Assembly (NCBI RefSeq): GCF_934754925.1
Contig: NZ_CAKVJA010000024.1
Span: 1-40,642, forward strand
Direction of reading: 5' to 3'
Length of the DNA: 40,642 bases
Source of the DNA: an uncultured Clostridium sp.
Lineage (GTDB): Bacteria; Bacillota; Clostridia; Clostridiales; Clostridiaceae
Made by a program: the position numbers and the translations under genes. Below the pieces are notes generated by a model that worked only from the letters and a program-made list of their open reading frames with translations, ran no database searches and was not told where the DNA came from. The first letter of the stretch is position 1. Each line of letters begins with the position of its first letter. Below, piece after piece: positions 16,546-23,922 of the stretch.

Positions 16546-17316
16546 ATGAATAAACAAATAATGAACGTAAAGATTGATAGTATTTTTCCTAATGCATATC
16601 AACCAAGAAAGTTTTTTAATGAAGAAGCGTTAAATGAATTAAGCCAATCAATAAAAGAACATGGTATAATTCAACCTATTACTGTAAGAAAAATGGGGGA
16701 GAAGTTTGAATTAGTTGCTGGAGAAAGAAGATGGAGAGCTGCTAGGATGGCAGAGCTTGAGGTTGTACCATGCAATATAATTGAAATTACGGATACTCAA
16801 TCAGCAGAAATTGCATTATTAGAAAATTTACAAAGAGAAGATTTAAATTTTATTGAAGAAGCTGAAGCATACTATAATTTAATTAATGATCATAAGTTTA
16901 CTCAAGAAGAGTTAGCTAAAAGAATGGGTAAAAAACAATCTACTATAGCTAATAAATTACGATTACTTAAATTAAGTGAGAAAGTAAGAACATTATGTCT
17001 AGAAAATAATCTAACAGAAAGACATGCAAGGGCATTATTAAGTTTACCAGATGAAAAGTTACAATTAAAAGTTGTAAAAAAGGTAATAGCAAATTCTTTA
17101 AATGTAAAAAAGACAGAAGAGTTAATTAATACAGAATTATTAAAGCTAGCTGGCGAACAAATGAAAAAGAGAAAAGGAAAAGGTGTTTTACCTGGAAAGT
17201 TATATGTTAATACTATAAAGCAAGTATTAAGTAAATTTAATATTCCAGCAGAATACAAACTTCAAGATAGAGAAGAATGTATTGAAATAACAGTTTCTAT
17301 CCCTAAAAATAAGTAA
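16546..17316 (+). CDS. noc: Nucleoid occlusion protein Noc (ParB paralogue)
   Basis: Noc proteins are ParB-family CTP-dependent DNA clamps that prevent division over the nucleoid. The 256-aa protein has the ParB N-domain (QPRKFF, GERRWRAA at 59-66, ENLQRED at 93-99), a helix-turn-helix around 119-140 (TQEELAKRMGKKQSTIANKLRLL) and a C-terminal dimer region. It starts directly at the ParB domain. The N-terminal amphipathic helix that anchors Bacillus Noc to the membrane is absent, and no upstream in-frame start can supply it, because a stop at 16513 precedes with no start codon between. The Noc identity rests on position before parA-parB and on the presence of a separate parB. A ParB-like role cannot be excluded. 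Confidence 0.85.
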   Translation: MNKQIMNVKIDSIFPNAYQPRKFFNEEALNELSQSIKEHGIIQPITVRKMGEKFELVAGERRWRAARMAELEVVPCNIIEITDTQSAEIALLENLQREDLNFIEEAEAYYNLINDHKFTQEELAKRMGKKQSTIANKLRLLKLSEKVRTLCLENNLTERHARALLSLPDEKLQLKVVKKVIANSLNVKKTEELINTELLKLAGEQMKKRKGKGVLPGKLYVNTIKQVLSKFNIPAEYKLQDREECIEITVSIPKNK

Positions 17317-17345
17317 AAAAAGGCACTCTAAGGAGTGCCTTTTTT
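17316..17345 (+). terminator. Terminator of noc
   Basis: Stem AGGCACTC (17321-17328) with GAGTGCCT (17333-17340), loop TAAG, flanked by an A-run and a T-run, so it may work in both directions. It abuts the parS site at 17347. Confidence 0.92.
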
Positions 17346-17346
17346 A

Positions 17347-17362
17347 TGTTTCACGTGAAACA
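17347..17362. other. parS: parS centromere site 1
   Basis: Perfect 16-bp palindrome TGTTTCACGTGAAACA, identical to the consensus bound by ParB/Spo0J. Flanking A and T extend it to 18 bp. It lies in the noc-parA gap, right after the noc terminator. Confidence 0.97.
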
Positions 17363-17448
17363 TTTATACAAAATTTGCTTTAAAATTAATATGTCTACCT
17401 TTAATTATTATAAAAAAATATATATAATATAAATATGGGAAGGGGGTG

Positions 17449-17467
17449 AAGTCCTAAAATAGGGCTT
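17449..17467 (+). promoter_or_regulatory. Hairpin between the ribosome binding site and start codon of parA
   Basis: AAGTCCT (17449-17455) can pair with AGGGCTT (17461-17467) around an AAAAT loop, with one G-U pair. It sits exactly between the strong site AGGGGGTG (17441-17448) and the ATG at 17471. Folding would bring the two within translation distance. AGGG at 17461-17464 is an alternative, weaker ribosome binding site inside the hairpin. Confidence 0.45.
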
Positions 17468-17470
17468 TAT

Positions 17471-18232
17471 ATGAAAAAGATATGTATTTTTAATCAAAAG
17501 GGTGGAGTAGGAAAAACTACTACTAATATTAATTTATGTGCTTATTTAGCAATGGAGGGTTACAAGGTATTAACAATTGATATTGACCCTCAAGGAAATA
17601 CAACTAGTGGATTGGGAATAGATAAAAGGAATTTAGAGTACTCTATGTATGATGTACTTACAGCCAATGTACCGTTAAGAGATGTTATTATAAAAAGTGA
17701 ATTAATTACTAATTTATACATAGCACCATCAACTATGGAATTAGCAGGTGCAGAAGTTGAAATAATAGGGGTAAAAGATAGGGAAACTATACTTTTAAGA
17801 GAAATTGCATCTATACAGGATCAGTATGATTTCATATTTATAGATTGTCCACCTTCATTAGGGGTTTTAACAATTAATGCTTTGACAGCAGTAGATTCTG
17901 TATTAATACCTATACAATGTGAATTTTATGCATTAGAAGGTGTAGGGCAATTAATAAATACAGTACAATTAGTCAAAAAATCATTAAACAAGTCATTAGA
18001 TATAGAAGGTGTAATAATGACTATGTATGATTATAGAACTAATTTAAGCAATGAAGTATATGAAGAAGCAAAAAAGTTCTTTAATGATAAAGTATATAAG
18101 ACAACTATTGCTAGAAATATAAGATTAGCAGAGGCGCCAAGCTTTGGTTTACCAATTATGCTTTATGATGAAAAGTGTAAAGGTGCAGATGCATATAAGC
18201 GTTTTGCAAAAGAATTTTTAAGTAAGCAGTAG
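17471..18232 (+). CDS. parA: Chromosome-partitioning ATPase ParA/Soj
   Basis: ParA is a deviant-Walker ATPase that binds DNA and works with ParB-parS in origin segregation. In Bacillus, Soj also regulates DnaA. The 253-aa protein has the deviant Walker A KGGVGKTT (10-17) with the signature lysine, the Walker B region FIDCPPSLG, and the conserved IPIQCEFYALEGV segment. Upstream in-frame codons give no other start before a stop at 17447, so the ATG at 17471 is fixed even though its strong ribosome binding site is 22 nt away. A TATAAT (17423-17428) lies upstream without a good -35. parB follows after 13 nt. Confidence 0.97.
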   Translation: MKKICIFNQKGGVGKTTTNINLCAYLAMEGYKVLTIDIDPQGNTTSGLGIDKRNLEYSMYDVLTANVPLRDVIIKSELITNLYIAPSTMELAGAEVEIIGVKDRETILLREIASIQDQYDFIFIDCPPSLGVLTINALTAVDSVLIPIQCEFYALEGVGQLINTVQLVKKSLNKSLDIEGVIMTMYDYRTNLSNEVYEEAKKFFNDKVYKTTIARNIRLAEAPSFGLPIMLYDEKCKGADAYKRFAKEFLSKQ

Positions 18233-18245
18233 GAGAGATAAAGAT

Positions 18246-19133
18246 ATGAGTAAAAAATTTGGATTAGGTAAAGGTCTAAATGCTCTTATACCAGAAGACA
18301 CTATTTTAAATACATTAGATACTAAAGCAGAAAAGGCTCATAATGATAGAGAAAAGGGTTCTATATTAATAGATATAAATTTAGTTAAGAGTAATGAAGA
18401 ACAACCAAGAAAAACTTTTGATGATGAAAAAATATTAGAGCTAGCAGAATCAATTAGAAGTAATGGAATAATACAGCCATTAGTGTTAAAGAAAGTTGAT
18501 AATGAATATATTATTGTGGCAGGAGAAAGAAGATGGAGAGCTGCTAAGTCAATTGGACTTAAAGAGGTGCCTGCAGTAGTAATGAATTTAACTGAAAAAC
18601 AAATTTTAGAAATATCATTAATTGAAAATATTCAAAGAGAAGATTTAAATTCTATTGAAGAAGCACTAGCATATAAAAGGTTAATAAATGATTTTAATTT
18701 AACACAAGAAGAACTAAGCAAAAGAATAGGAAAATCGCGTGTTACAATAACTAATACTTTAAGATTATTAAATCTTAGTGAAGATGTTCAGCAGTATATT
18801 ATTGAGGGAGTAATATCAGAAGGACATGGAAGAGCTTTATTAGGGATAACTGATAGCAAAGTTCAATGTGAGTTAGCACAAAGTGTTATTGATGATAAGT
18901 TATCTGTAAGAGAATTAGAGGTTTTAATAAGAAAATTAAAGACTAGTCCGACAAGAAGCAAATCAAAATCGTCAAATGAAATTAATCCATATTATAAGGA
19001 TGTAACATATAAACTAGAGAATTACTTTGGAACTAAAGTAAATATAACGAATAAAAATAATAAGGGTAAAATAGAGATTGAATACTACTCTGAAGAGGAT
19101 TTACAAAGAATATTAGAGATAATTAATTTATAA
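18246..19133 (+). CDS. parB: Chromosome-partitioning protein ParB/Spo0J
   Basis: ParB is a CTP-dependent clamp that loads at parS and spreads to form the partition complex and recruit SMC. The 295-aa protein has the N-terminal ParA-stimulating segment KFGLGKGLNALIP (4-16), the CTP-binding GERRWRAA (93-100), ENIQRED, a helix-turn-helix (TQEELSKRIGKSRVTITNTLRLL) and a C-terminal dimer domain. It is co-transcribed with parA, with a GGAGAG ribosome binding site. A perfect parS begins 2 nt after its stop codon. Confidence 0.97.
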   Translation: MSKKFGLGKGLNALIPEDTILNTLDTKAEKAHNDREKGSILIDINLVKSNEEQPRKTFDDEKILELAESIRSNGIIQPLVLKKVDNEYIIVAGERRWRAAKSIGLKEVPAVVMNLTEKQILEISLIENIQREDLNSIEEALAYKRLINDFNLTQEELSKRIGKSRVTITNTLRLLNLSEDVQQYIIEGVISEGHGRALLGITDSKVQCELAQSVIDDKLSVRELEVLIRKLKTSPTRSKSKSSNEINPYYKDVTYKLENYFGTKVNITNKNNKGKIEIEYYSEEDLQRILEIINL

Positions 19134-19134
19134 A

Positions 19135-19150
19135 TGTTTCACGTGAAACA
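19135..19150. other. parS: parS centromere site 2
   Basis: A second perfect TGTTTCACGTGAAACA, again inside ATGTTTCACGTGAAACAT. It lies between parB and the DUF4446 gene, 1788 bp from site 1, so the two sites bracket parA-parB. Confidence 0.97.
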
Positions 19151-19171
19151 TTTGAAGGGAAGTAGCATAAA

Positions 19172-19675
19172 ATGGACAGCATAATAAATATGATTAATGA
19201 ATATTCAATCTTCATAATAATAGGATTAGCAGTAATAACATTATTACTTTTTATAATAACAATGATATTATTATCATCAGTAAAGAAATTAGAAAAGAAA
19301 TATAGAAAAATGATGCGAGGCGTTAATAATAAGAACTTAGAACAAGCTATTAGTGATAATCTAGATAATATTGAAAAAGCATTAAGTAAATCACAAGAAG
19401 CAATTGAGGAATGTAAAAGTATTTCAGAAGAATTAAAAGGATGCGTTAATAAAATTGCTATAATGAGATATAAAGCTTTTGAAGATGTAGGTAGTGATTT
19501 AAGTTTCTCAATTGCTATATTAGATTCATACAATGATGGTGTTATTATAACTGGAATATATTCTAGACATGATAGTACTACATATGCTAAGCCAATAGAC
19601 AAGGGAATATCAAGATACGACTTATCAGAGGAAGAGTTACATGTTCTAAATGAAGCTATTAATAGCAAAAATTAG
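19172..19675 (+). CDS. DUF4446 family membrane-anchored protein
   Basis: This 167-aa protein has one N-terminal transmembrane helix (about 12-36), a charged and probably coiled-coil stretch (38-95), then the conserved DUF4446 domain (YKAFEDVGSDLSFSIAILDSYNDGVIITGIYSR, YAKPI, YDLSEEE). The family is common in Clostridia directly after parB, and its function is not known. Position suggests co-expression with parA-parB. A parS lies in its 5' region, and its ribosome binding site (GAAGGGAAG) follows that site. A two-way terminator separates it from yyaC. Confidence 0.85.
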   Translation: MDSIINMINEYSIFIIIGLAVITLLLFIITMILLSSVKKLEKKYRKMMRGVNNKNLEQAISDNLDNIEKALSKSQEAIEECKSISEELKGCVNKIAIMRYKAFEDVGSDLSFSIAILDSYNDGVIITGIYSRHDSTTYAKPIDKGISRYDLSEEELHVLNEAINSKN

Positions 19676-19676
19676 A

Positions 19677-19722
19677 TAATAAAAAGAGTAGTTATTAAAA
19701 AATAGCTACTCTTTTTATTATA
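19677..19722. terminator. Bidirectional terminator between the DUF4446 gene and yyaC
   Basis: An inverted repeat (AATAAAAAGAGTAG-type arms at about 19678-19696 and 19701-19719) with A- and T-runs on the two outer sides, placed between convergent genes. Confidence 0.85.
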
Positions 19723-19750
19723 TCTAACTAAAATTAAGTATAATAAGTTT

Positions 19751-20323
19751 TTAATCATAAGATATTAATGTATTGTTAGAGAAAGCTTTATTAATAAAGT
19801 GATTTATAGCATTAGAAATACAATCAGCTAAAGACATTACAATGAATAATCTAGTGTTTTGTAACATCATGAAATCTAAATTTCCAGATATATTAACCAC
19901 ACCTTTTATATTCATTTCACCAACTTCAGGTAAAGTTTTTTCTAAAGCTAAGCCAGGATGTAGAGGAGAATCCTCAACGAATACTTTCCCTATATTTTGA
20001 ACATTTCCAAGAGAGGCATCTATTCCTATAATAAAGGGGTTTATAAAGTTAGATTTAATTTTACTTAGAACTTCAGATAAATTAATAGAATGAACAGGAT
20101 ATTCTAAGGAACCATATATATAAATATTTTTTTTCTTAATACTTTTAAGTTTATATCCTATTAGTGGCCCTAAGGAATCACCAGTAGCTCGATCAGTACC
20201 AATACATAAAAATACTATTGGTCTGTTTTCTATAAAAATATCTTTAAGTTTAATATATAAATATTCCCCTAATTCATGAGAGGAATTAGGGGATAATGAA
20301 TCTATACAAAAACAATTATCCAT
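19751..20323 (-). CDS. yyaC: Spore protease YyaC
   Basis: This 190-aa protein belongs to the YyaC family, which shares the fold of hydrogenase-maturation and Gpr-type proteases. Conserved segments are CIGTDRATGDSLGPLIG (about 40-56), YGSLEYPVHS, IGIDASLGN and PLHPGLALEKTLPEVGEM. In Bacillus yyaC is a sporulation gene near the parA-parB locus. The substrate is not established. The ATG is preceded by AAGGAGG. A GAATA and a CGATACT element upstream vaguely resemble a forespore promoter, but not well enough to call. Its presence supports an endospore-former. Confidence 0.88.
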   Translation of the reverse strand: MDNCFCIDSLSPNSSHELGEYLYIKLKDIFIENRPIVFLCIGTDRATGDSLGPLIGYKLKSIKKKNIYIYGSLEYPVHSINLSEVLSKIKSNFINPFIIGIDASLGNVQNIGKVFVEDSPLHPGLALEKTLPEVGEMNIKGVVNISGNLDFMMLQNTRLFIVMSLADCISNAINHFINKAFSNNTLISYD

Positions 20324-20385
20324 GTCATAACCTCCTTATTGAAAGTATCGACAAGAATAATATAACTTATTCAAAAGTAAGTAAT

Positions 20386-21543
20386 TTACTTATAAATTGA
20401 ATTTATTTTATTTAATGAATCTATAGTATATTTAATTTCTTGTAATGTGTTAAAGTATCCTAAGCTAAGTCTAACAGTTCCATTAGGATAAGTACCTATG
20501 GTTTTATGAGCTAATGGAGCACAATGTAAACCACTTCTATTGCTAATATTAAAGTCAGATTCCAAAATATAAGATAGTTCACTAACATCTAATTTAGAGT
20601 GTGTTATTGATACGCAAGAGGTTGCAGACTTTCTGTCTAAGGCACCGCTTATTGTATAGTTAGGAATATTAAGAATTCCAGCTATTAAATAAGATCTTAA
20701 ATAGCTATTATGTTCATAAATTGTATTTAAGCCTTCAGATTCAATAAATTTTATTGCTTCATATAATCCTATTATTCCAGGAATATTTAGTGTTCCAGAC
20801 TCGAATTTATCTGGTAAAAATTCAGGTTGTGCTAAGGAGTGAGATAAGCTACCAGTACCGCCAAGAATTAAGGGATTACATATTTTGTTTAATTCATCAT
20901 CGATAATAAATCCGCCTATTCCTTGAGGTCCTAATAAACTTTTATGACCAGTAAAGGCTAAAGCACTTAATGATAAATCTTTAAAATTTATATCAAGTAC
21001 ACCTGCGCTTTGAGCGCTATCTAATATAAAGAATATGCCAAGTTTTTTACATAAATCCCCTATTTCTTTAATTGGTTGAATAGAACCTACAACATTTGAT
21101 GCATGGGTCATAACTATTAATTTGGTATTTGATTTAATCAAATTTTTTATATCATTTACATCTACTATTCCAATTTTATTTGCTTCAACTATATCTAAAT
21201 CTATATTTAATGTATTTTTCAAGTTATATAGAGGTCTAATAACTGAATTATGTTCCATAGAGGAAGTAATTATATGATCACCTGATTTTATTACACCATT
21301 TAATAAAATGTTTAGTGATGAAGTAATGTTATTTGTAAATATTACATTTTCAGGTTTATCGTAATTAAAAAAATTACAAATCCTTTCCCTAGCCATATAT
21401 AATGATCTATTTGCTTCTAATGCATTAGAGTGATTTGATCTTCCAGGATTGCCACCTACGTTTGTTAAATAGTTATATATTGAATCAGATACAATTTTTG
21501 GCTTTGGAAATGATGTACTTCCATTATCTAAATATACCTTCAT
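20386..21543 (-). CDS. Cysteine desulfurase-like class V aminotransferase
   Basis: This PLP-dependent enzyme of the cysteine desulfurase/selenocysteine lyase group (EF2568-like subfamily) probably takes sulfur or selenium from cysteine or selenocysteine. The 385-aa protein shows the PLP lysine Lys201 (FTGHKSLLGPQG), SMEHNS at 95-100, ILDSAQSAG, and the SufS-type catalytic Cys341 (RSGLHCAP). The open frame extends 7 codons upstream to a GTG, but AAAGGAG lies inside that extension, so the ATG at 21543 is used. It is divergent from a DUF3343 gene. TIGR01977-type members are associated with selenium and molybdenum-hydroxylase loci, while here the neighbours are housekeeping genes. The substrate is uncertain. 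Confidence 0.85.
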   Translation of the reverse strand: MKVYLDNGSTSFPKPKIVSDSIYNYLTNVGGNPGRSNHSNALEANRSLYMARERICNFFNYDKPENVIFTNNITSSLNILLNGVIKSGDHIITSSMEHNSVIRPLYNLKNTLNIDLDIVEANKIGIVDVNDIKNLIKSNTKLIVMTHASNVVGSIQPIKEIGDLCKKLGIFFILDSAQSAGVLDINFKDLSLSALAFTGHKSLLGPQGIGGFIIDDELNKICNPLILGGTGSLSHSLAQPEFLPDKFESGTLNIPGIIGLYEAIKFIESEGLNTIYEHNSYLRSYLIAGILNIPNYTISGALDRKSATSCVSITHSKLDVSELSYILESDFNISNRSGLHCAPLAHKTIGTYPNGTVRLSLGYFNTLQEIKYTIDSLNKINSIYK

Positions 21544-21721
21544 TATTTTCTCCTTTATATACACGTAAAATATTCTTTCTTATATTATAATAAAATAAAT
21601 AAATAAAATTGCAATAAACTATTAGAAAAATATGTAATTTTAAAATAGTAAATTTTATTATTAAAAAATAAAAATATATATAATATAATTATTATATATA
21701 ATTTGAGGGAGGAAATAGAAA

Positions 21722-21961
21722 ATGAATTATTTTATTATAGTATTTAAAAATACTCATGATGCAATGTCTGCAGAACAAAAGTTAAATGGGCTAAACTATA
21801 AGTTTAGAATAATGCCTACACCAACTTTAATTACACAAAGTTGTGGTATTTGTATTAGGATAGAAGAAGAAGAAAAATTAAATCAAATAATTAATGATAA
21901 TATAATTGAATTTAAGAATATATATAAAAAAGAAGAAGCTAACTATATACTAATTAAATAA
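21722..21961 (+). CDS. DUF3343 protein, putative Se/S carrier
   Basis: This 79-aa protein matches the small DUF3343 family (YIIVFKNTHDAM-like start and a SCGICIRI motif with Cys41 and Cys44). The family is described as putative selenium or sulfur carriers and also occurs fused to YedF. It is divergent from a cysteine desulfurase-like gene, which fits transfer of sulfur or selenium from the enzyme to a carrier. It has a GGGAGG ribosome binding site and lies 16 nt before the MscS gene. The 178-nt divergent region upstream is almost pure A/T with several TATAAT-like sequences and no clear -35. Confidence 0.8.
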   Translation: MNYFIIVFKNTHDAMSAEQKLNGLNYKFRIMPTPTLITQSCGICIRIEEEEKLNQIINDNIIEFKNIYKKEEANYILIK

Positions 21962-21977
21962 AGAGGTGAATCAGTAT

Positions 21978-22853
21978 ATGTATGGATTTACGGATTTATC
22001 TAGTATAAGTAAAAATATATTTTATTTCTTTAGTAGGAGAATAAATTTAGATGCTATAATTGAAAAAATTATATCTATTATATTTATATCTATTATAATG
22101 TACTTTTCAATAAGAGTAGGAAATAAACTTATAAAGAAGTTTGTTGATAGACAGGTTGCTAGCAAGGCTAGTTTTTCTTTAGAGCCTCAAAAAGCATTAA
22201 CTATAGGAGAGGTGTTAAAGAGTGTTCTAAAGTATACAGTATATATAATAGGTATAGGATGTATGTTATATGATATCTTAGCTAAAATACCTGTAGCTTT
22301 AGCAAGTGCTGGAGGATTTGCAATAGGTCTTGGAGCACAAAGTTTAGTAAAGGACCTTATTAATGGTTTTTTCGTGTTATTTGAAGATCAATATGGAGTT
22401 GGGGATCATGTAACTATTGGACAATTTTCAGGAATAGTAGAGAGCATTGGCATAAGAACAACTATTTTAAGAGATTTCACAGGTGATTTACATTTAATAC
22501 CAAATGGATCTGTATTAGAGGTAACAAATCATTCAAGAGGAGATATAAGATTTATAGTGGATGTTGAAATAGCTTATGAAGAGAATATAGATTCAGCTAT
22601 AGAAGTAATCAAGAGAGCTAGCAATTTATTCCATGAAAAACATAAAGATAAATTAAGAAGCCAAATTGAAGTATTAGGAGTACTGTCACTAAACGCTTCA
22701 GGAGTAACTATTAGAGTTGTTGGTAGAGCAGAGCCATTGAGTCAATGGGAAATGGAAAGAGAACTAAGAAAAGATATAAAATTAGCTTTAGATGAAGCCG
22801 GAATAGAAATTCCGTATCCAAAAACAGCTATTATAAATGAGAATAATATTTAG
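21978..22853 (+). CDS. Small-conductance mechanosensitive channel (MscS family)
   Basis: MscS channels open under membrane tension to release solutes on hypo-osmotic shock. The 291-aa protein has hydrophobic helices at about 23-42 and 70-92, then the pore helix (ALASAGGFAIGLGAQSLVKDLINGFFVLFEDQYGVGD). The cytoplasmic beta domain follows (VTIGQFSGIVESIGIRTTILRDFTGDLHLIPNG). A GTG at 21966 overlaps the ribosome binding site AGAGGTG, so the ATG at 21978 is chosen. A DUF951 gene follows after 11 nt. Confidence 0.92.
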   Translation: MYGFTDLSSISKNIFYFFSRRINLDAIIEKIISIIFISIIMYFSIRVGNKLIKKFVDRQVASKASFSLEPQKALTIGEVLKSVLKYTVYIIGIGCMLYDILAKIPVALASAGGFAIGLGAQSLVKDLINGFFVLFEDQYGVGDHVTIGQFSGIVESIGIRTTILRDFTGDLHLIPNGSVLEVTNHSRGDIRFIVDVEIAYEENIDSAIEVIKRASNLFHEKHKDKLRSQIEVLGVLSLNASGVTIRVVGRAEPLSQWEMERELRKDIKLALDEAGIEIPYPKTAIINENNI

Positions 22854-22864
22854 GGGGTATAAAT

Positions 22865-23056
22865 ATGATTGAAACATTTGACTTAGGTGATATTGTTGAA
22901 ATGAAAAAACAACATCCTTGTGGAAGCAAAGAGTTTGAAGTAATAAGATTAGGTGCCGATATTAAAATAAAATGTGTTGGATGTGGTAGAATAGTTATGA
23001 TACCACGCCTTAAATTCCAAAAAGATGCAAAGAAGGTTATTGGCTCTAATAATTGA
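22865..23056 (+). CDS. DUF951 family protein, possible zinc binder
   Basis: This 63-aa protein has the DUF951 pattern FDLGDIVEMKKQHPCGSKEFEVIRLGADIKIKCVGCGRIVMIPR. Cys19, Cys37 and Cys40 could bind zinc. No function is established. It often sits next to MscS and rpsF in Clostridia and other Firmicutes. It has a GGGGGT ribosome binding site and lies 11 nt after the MscS gene, so they are probably co-transcribed. A new promoter for rpsF starts just after it. Confidence 0.85.
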   Translation: MIETFDLGDIVEMKKQHPCGSKEFEVIRLGADIKIKCVGCGRIVMIPRLKFQKDAKKVIGSNN

Positions 23057-23067
23057 AATAAAAATAC

Positions 23068-23096
23068 TTGAAAAGAGTAGAATAAAGTGATAAAAT
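23068..23096 (+). promoter_or_regulatory. Promoter of rpsF-ssb-rpsR
   Basis: -35 TTGAAA (23068-23073), 17-nt spacer, -10 TAAAAT (23091-23096). It lies 12 nt after the DUF951 stop and immediately before the S6:S18-type leader. Confidence 0.75.
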
Positions 23097-23105
23097 CTAA
23101 AATTG

Positions 23106-23140
23106 TAATCCCTGCTACAGTAAAATGTAGCCGTTAGTCC
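23106..23140 (+). promoter_or_regulatory. Probable S6:S18 autoregulatory mRNA leader
   Basis: The hairpin CTACA (23115-23119) - GTAAAA - TGTAG (23126-23130) is followed at once by CCG (23131-23133). In many bacteria the S6:S18 protein complex binds a hairpin with an unpaired CCG in the rpsF leader and represses the operon. That CCG copies the S18-contacting part of its 16S rRNA site. Placement just before the ribosome binding site and the downstream order rpsF-ssb-rpsR fit. The outer stem is only weakly visible. Confidence 0.6.
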
Positions 23141-23156
23141 AAAGGAGGTGAAAATG

Positions 23157-23444
23157 ATGAGAAAGTACGAAACTATATTTATATTACACCCATCATTAGA
23201 TGAAGAGGCTGTTAAGGCTGGAATCGAAAAATTCCAAGGTGTTATAGAAAACGGTGGAGGAAAAGTTGAAAATGTTGATTTCTGGGGTAAGAGAAAGCTT
23301 GCTTATGAAATAAACAAAGTTAACGAAGGTTACTACACTTTAATTAACTTCGAAGCTAATCCTGAATTACCAAAAGAGTTAGACAGAGTTTTCAGAATTA
23401 CTGATGGTGTTATAAGACACATAATCGTTAAAAACGAAGCGTAA
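23157..23444 (+). CDS. rpsF: 30S ribosomal protein bS6
   Basis: bS6 pairs with bS18 on the platform of the small subunit. The 95-aa protein starts MRKYETIFILHPSLDEEAV and contains the family segment WGKRKLAYEINKVNEGYYTLINFEA. GTG at 23148 and ATG at 23154 are also in frame. GTG overlaps AAAGGAGGTG. The ATG at 23157 is 8 nt from GGAGG and gives the usual N-terminus, although the ATG at 23154 cannot be excluded. First gene of an operon with ssb (13 nt) and rpsR, probably autoregulated through the leader. Confidence 0.96.
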   Translation: MRKYETIFILHPSLDEEAVKAGIEKFQGVIENGGGKVENVDFWGKRKLAYEINKVNEGYYTLINFEANPELPKELDRVFRITDGVIRHIIVKNEA

Positions 23445-23457
23445 GAGGTGTATTGAA

Positions 23458-23889
23458 ATGAATAAAGTTATACTTATTGGTAGACTTACTAAAGATCCAG
23501 AATTAAGATATGCAGCAGGTAGCGGTACTGCAGTTTGTAGATTTACTGTTGCTATAAATAGACAATTTAAAAAAGATGAAACAGATTTTATAAATTGTGT
23601 AGCATTTGGAAAGACTGGAGAAACAATTACACAATATCTTACAAAGGGTAGACAAATTGCTGTTACTGGAAGTATAAGAACAGGTAGTTATGATGCTCAA
23701 GATGGAACTAAAAGATACACTACTGATGTAGCTGTAGAAAGTTTCGAGTTCATAGGTTCTGGTGCTGGTGAAGGTAATAATAATTCATACTCAAGAAATT
23801 CTGATAACGCATGGGGGGCTCCAGTAGAAAGTCCTGATATGGGATTTGGAGATATGACTCCAGTAGATGATGGTGATATGCCATTTTAA
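23458..23889 (+). CDS. ssb: Single-stranded DNA-binding protein
   Basis: SSB coats single-stranded DNA and recruits replication and repair proteins. The 143-aa protein has the OB fold (MNKVILIGRLTKDPELRY to about 104), a short Gly/Asn/Ser-rich linker and the acidic protein-interaction tip DDGDMPF. It lies between rpsF and rpsR, as in most Firmicutes, with the ribosome binding site AAGAGGTG. Because of this placement it is likely to share the bS6:bS18-dependent control. Confidence 0.97.
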   Translation: MNKVILIGRLTKDPELRYAAGSGTAVCRFTVAINRQFKKDETDFINCVAFGKTGETITQYLTKGRQIAVTGSIRTGSYDAQDGTKRYTTDVAVESFEFIGSGAGEGNNNSYSRNSDNAWGAPVESPDMGFGDMTPVDDGDMPF

Positions 23890-23922
23890 AAAAGTCTAAT
23901 TATTTTATAAGGAGGGAACATC

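Noticed and set aside
19123..19668. 181-aa open frame antisense to the DUF4446 gene
   Set aside because: The plus-strand frame matches a known family and has a proper start. The antisense one only mirrors it.
20324..20385. Forespore (sigma F or G) promoter upstream of yyaC
   Set aside because: A GAATA and a CGATACT lie at roughly suitable spacing, but neither fits the consensus well enough to call.
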